A stretch of DNA of 64,000 nt from Sciurus carolinensis. Its lineage: Eukaryota > Chordata > Mammalia > Rodentia > Sciuridae. Where the stretch lies: contig NC_062232.1 in NCBI RefSeq assembly GCF_902686445.1, positions 17,404,897 through 17,468,896 of the forward strand. Direction: 5' to 3'. Made by a program: the position numbers and the translations under genes. The notes under the pieces are model-generated. The model saw only the letters and a list, made by a program, of their open reading frames with translations, was not told where the DNA came from and did no database searches. Shown here in pieces: positions 61,711 to 64,000 of this stretch; positions within the stretch are counted from its first letter, which is position 1; each line of letters starts with the position of its first letter.

Positions 61711-61931
61711 GTTAAGGCCAATGAAGGAAAGGAGATACAAGGAGGAAGGCTATCTTGACTTGTTTGTGTGTGAGACAGACAGGGAACCAGAGAAATGGAG
61801 TGAGGTTGTGGGAACAAGTTCAGTATGGAAGGCACATAGGAGTCAGAAGAGCAAGCAAGGGGCTTACAGACTGCATTGTCCCTCAGTGTCCCTGGTAAGC
61901 ACTGGAACAGGTACAGGAAGCAGGGGTGTCA

Positions 61932-61974
61932 CTCTCTCTCTCTCTCTCTCTTTCTCTCTCACACACACACACAC
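61932..61974. repeat. (TC)n(AC)n microsatellite
   Basis: About 29 bp of CT with one TTT interruption, then 14 bp of AC, directly against an ID element. Confidence 0.95.
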
Positions 61975-61977
61975 TTT

Positions 61978-62044
61978 TTGTGTGCCATGCTGGGGACTGA
62001 ACTCAGGGTCTCACACATGCTAAGCAAGTACTCTACCAGATCAA
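61978..62044 (-). repeat. ID SINE, truncated at its 5' end
   Basis: GTGCCATGCTGGGGACTGAA, CTCAGGGTCTCACACATGCT, AAGCAAGTACTCTACCAGAT; the last part of the ID body is missing. Confidence 0.85.
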
Positions 62045-62112
62045 CTTTCAAGTTTTCTAGGGAAATTCACTTTAAAAATAATGAAATACCATTTCATACC
62101 TATAAGGTATCA

Positions 62113-62296
62113 TTTTGTTTTTGCAATACTGGGTATTGAACCTGGGACCCTCTATGACTGAGCTATATCCCCAGCCCTTTTTATTTTTTGAGACAGGGTC
62201 TCACTAGTGCCTAGACTAGCTGGCCTTGAACTTATGATCCTCCCACCTCAGTCTCCCAAGCAGCTGGGATTATAGGCATACACCACCACCTAGCTG
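62113..62296 (-). repeat. B1-dID composite SINE
   Basis: TGCAATACTGGGTATTGAAC, GACTGAGCTATATCCCCAGC, TTTTGAGACAGGGTCTCACT, TCTCCCAAGCAGCTGGGATT, ATAGGCATACACCACCACC. Confidence 0.92.
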
Positions 62297-63349
62297 GGTA
62301 ACTGCATTCTTGAGCAGTTATGCAAATATGCTGTCAGGTGTAATAGTGATGAGAATGAGACTTTGACCAAAGCCCTTCCTTTCCTTTTCTTCTACAAATC
62401 AATTTATAATGAGCATGTGTGATGCAGCAGGAGTAATGGAGTAAGTGCTGTAGCAAAGGACAAGGACTGCTGAATGCAGAGTTGCTGGAATTAGCAAGTA
62501 GGAAGAGCCCAGAGGAAGTCTTGCCCACAGGCTGCAAGGACATGGGCAGTGACAGGATCTGATTACACAACAGAGGGAGAGAGGAAGGAGCTGGCTGGGC
62601 ACTCCCTGAGTAACAAGCCCCCACACATGTTTGGGCTCATTAGAAGCCTCCTCCCCTATTCTCAGGACTCCTTTGCATCTCCTGACATTAAACCATCTCC
62701 CATCTACCCTGCATCCATGACACTTTTGTACCACAGTAGGAGTATGAAGGGCCCTGCAGAGGAGTGACTGCAGATGACTGTCCACCATTCAGAATTCACA
62801 GCTTTTGGCCCAGCACCTGGCACATTACATTATGCTGGAAATATTTGCAGAATTTAGTTTGTTGAGATGCAGTGAAATGCATTGTCACCTTAAAGGCAAG
62901 AAAGCATGGAACACACAATCCTGGGGCTGTGTCCTCAGTGGGGATCCCCATAGAAGCAAACCCTGAGACAAGGATTCAGGCACATGCAGTTCATTTGGGA
63001 GGTGAAAGAAACACCAGAGGAACATGAAGAAGTGAGAACAGAATGGAAGGCAGTTGATACAGGGCATCTTGCCAAACAGCTCAAGCCCACTGGGGAAGCC
63101 CTGGGAGCCTGTGTAGAACACAGGAAAGGGATGAGGGAGCTGGGACAGGTATACACCATTGCCCATTAATTGTTGGTTGAGGGCCATTGAAGAGGTTGTG
63201 ATGTGTCCCCCTCCCCACCCCATACTCCAGGCCCTCCATGTGAGTGACACAGCAGGCTCCACTGGGAAGAGAAAGCTCTTGGGCAAAATGCAGGAGACTG
63301 CAGCTGGAATTCAGAGAGGTGAGCAGTGAAGTGGTAAGAACAAGGTCAT

Positions 63350-63475
63350 TGGTTCTCAAACTTTATTACCTAGAGGGTTTAACCCCACCCCTAGAGTTTG
63401 GGGGGAGGGCAGTGTGTTGAAGGGATTTGCATCTCTAACAAGTTCCCTAGAGCTGCCTGTCAAGCTCTGCTGCAG
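63350..63475 (+). repeat. MER5-type hAT element, diverged
   Basis: TTGGTTCTCAAACTTTATTA, CCCCACCCCTAGAGTTTGGG, GATTTGCATCTCTAACAAGT. Confidence 0.75.
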
Positions 63476-64000
63476 ATGTGGGCAGGGCACTACCACATCC
63501 AGAACGCATGCCAGAGGGAACCATAATGCCTAGGATGCACAGAGCTTAGAGACAAAGGCAAAGAGGTGAGCTACACTCCTGTTTTGTACTCTGCAAGAGA
63601 ACTCTTCCCTCTTCATTCAAAGTCTGTGCGTAGGAGTCACAAGCCTGTGAAGTTGGGAATGTACTGCTGACTTCTCTGCATCTGTTGTGGCTAAGGCCAC
63701 TCCCTCACAGCACCCTCAGGATGCTATCTCCCAGTGATTTCCATCCTGGTATTTTTCTCTGGATGTAGCCTAACAAGCTTAGGTCCTGGAGATAAAGAGC
63801 ACACACAAGCATTTCAGAAGGGATCCAGCATTTGGCTACATAATTGAATTCAGCTGGAGATGAACCTTGTTCAGGAAACTGCTCCTCTTGATCTGACCCT
63901 GAACTGACCAGGGTGACAGAAGGTTGCACTGAGTCCTTTTCTTCCCAGCCTGGGAATCATTATGTAATGACCTTGAAAGCCTCTTCCTCTGCTCTGGGAA

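Larger units (their letters stand above)
31711..64000 (-). other. PHEX: PHEX intron 12 (partial; continues beyond the window)
   Basis: Everything above exon 13 is taken as intron 12, because no match to the expected 102-nt exon 12 (ending ...KRKAKEK) was found. The intron would therefore exceed 32 kb here. Repeats are listed separately. Stretches with nothing recognised: 33490-34195, 34740-36875 (including a 75-codon minus-strand open frame at 35285-35512 with no known resemblance), 38405-38790, 39300-40585, 42430-43760 (candidate conserved stretch), 46815-47755, 47960-48290, 49245-50710, 51140-52135, 53680-54690, 54855-55795, 55985-57335, 58725-60220, 61065-61485, 62300-63345 and 63480-64000. 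Several open frames of 90-133 codons lie in 62300-63400 but overlap on both strands and show no domain. Confidence 0.8.

Noticed and set aside
62334..63359. Several open frames of 74-133 codons on both strands
   Set aside because: They overlap each other in different frames, lack recognisable domains, and sit in slightly GC-richer unique intron sequence where chance frames are longer.

Overview
The window is AT-rich mammalian DNA, dense in interspersed repeats, with almost no coding sequence. The organism is most probably a squirrel-family rodent (ground squirrel, marmot or relative). The basis is many ID-type SINEs derived from tRNA-Ala and many composite SINEs with a 7SL/B1-like left half joined to an ID-like right half (B1-dID type), together with young L1 3' ends. 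Dormice also carry B1-dID elements, so the family assignment is an inference. The exact species cannot be read from the sequence.

The only gene I can support is PHEX, the X-linked phosphate-regulating M13 zinc endopeptidase, on the minus strand. Three consecutive internal exons are present, each with consensus splice sites and an intact frame: exon 13 (31633-31710, 78 nt), exon 14 (23005-23108, 104 nt) and exon 15 (14070-14128, 59 nt). Exon lengths and phases match the human numbering as I recall it (c.1405-1482, c.1483-1586, c.1587-1645). The exons encode part of the extracellular domain just before the zinc-binding HExxH motif, including the NAFY substrate-binding segment. I found no exon 12 above 31710 and no exon 16 below 14070, so introns 12 and 15 run off the two ends of the window.

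Layout: 1-14069 is intron 15 (partial), with SINEs, MIR and MER5 copies, a tailless tRNA-like retroposon inside a MIR (5983-6063), L1 fragments and an ERV1-type solo LTR (11638-12166). 14129-23004 is intron 14, with two MaLR LTRs, SINEs and an old L1 5' region. 23109-31632 is intron 13, with a class II-type solo LTR inside a B1-dID SINE (25537-25864) and several MIRs. 31711-64000 is intron 12 (partial), with nested L1s, a Tigger-like element, MER20, MER5 and other hAT fragments, many SINEs, and a repeat-poor stretch at about 42650-43760.

None of the open reading frames outside the PHEX exons has the features of a gene; the longest are 120-150 codons and most overlap repeats. I found no CRISPR array, operon, phage or novel gene system. 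The interest lies in the insertion history: clean target-site duplications, nested insertions, one 34-bp L1 insertion, and candidate conserved non-coding stretches.
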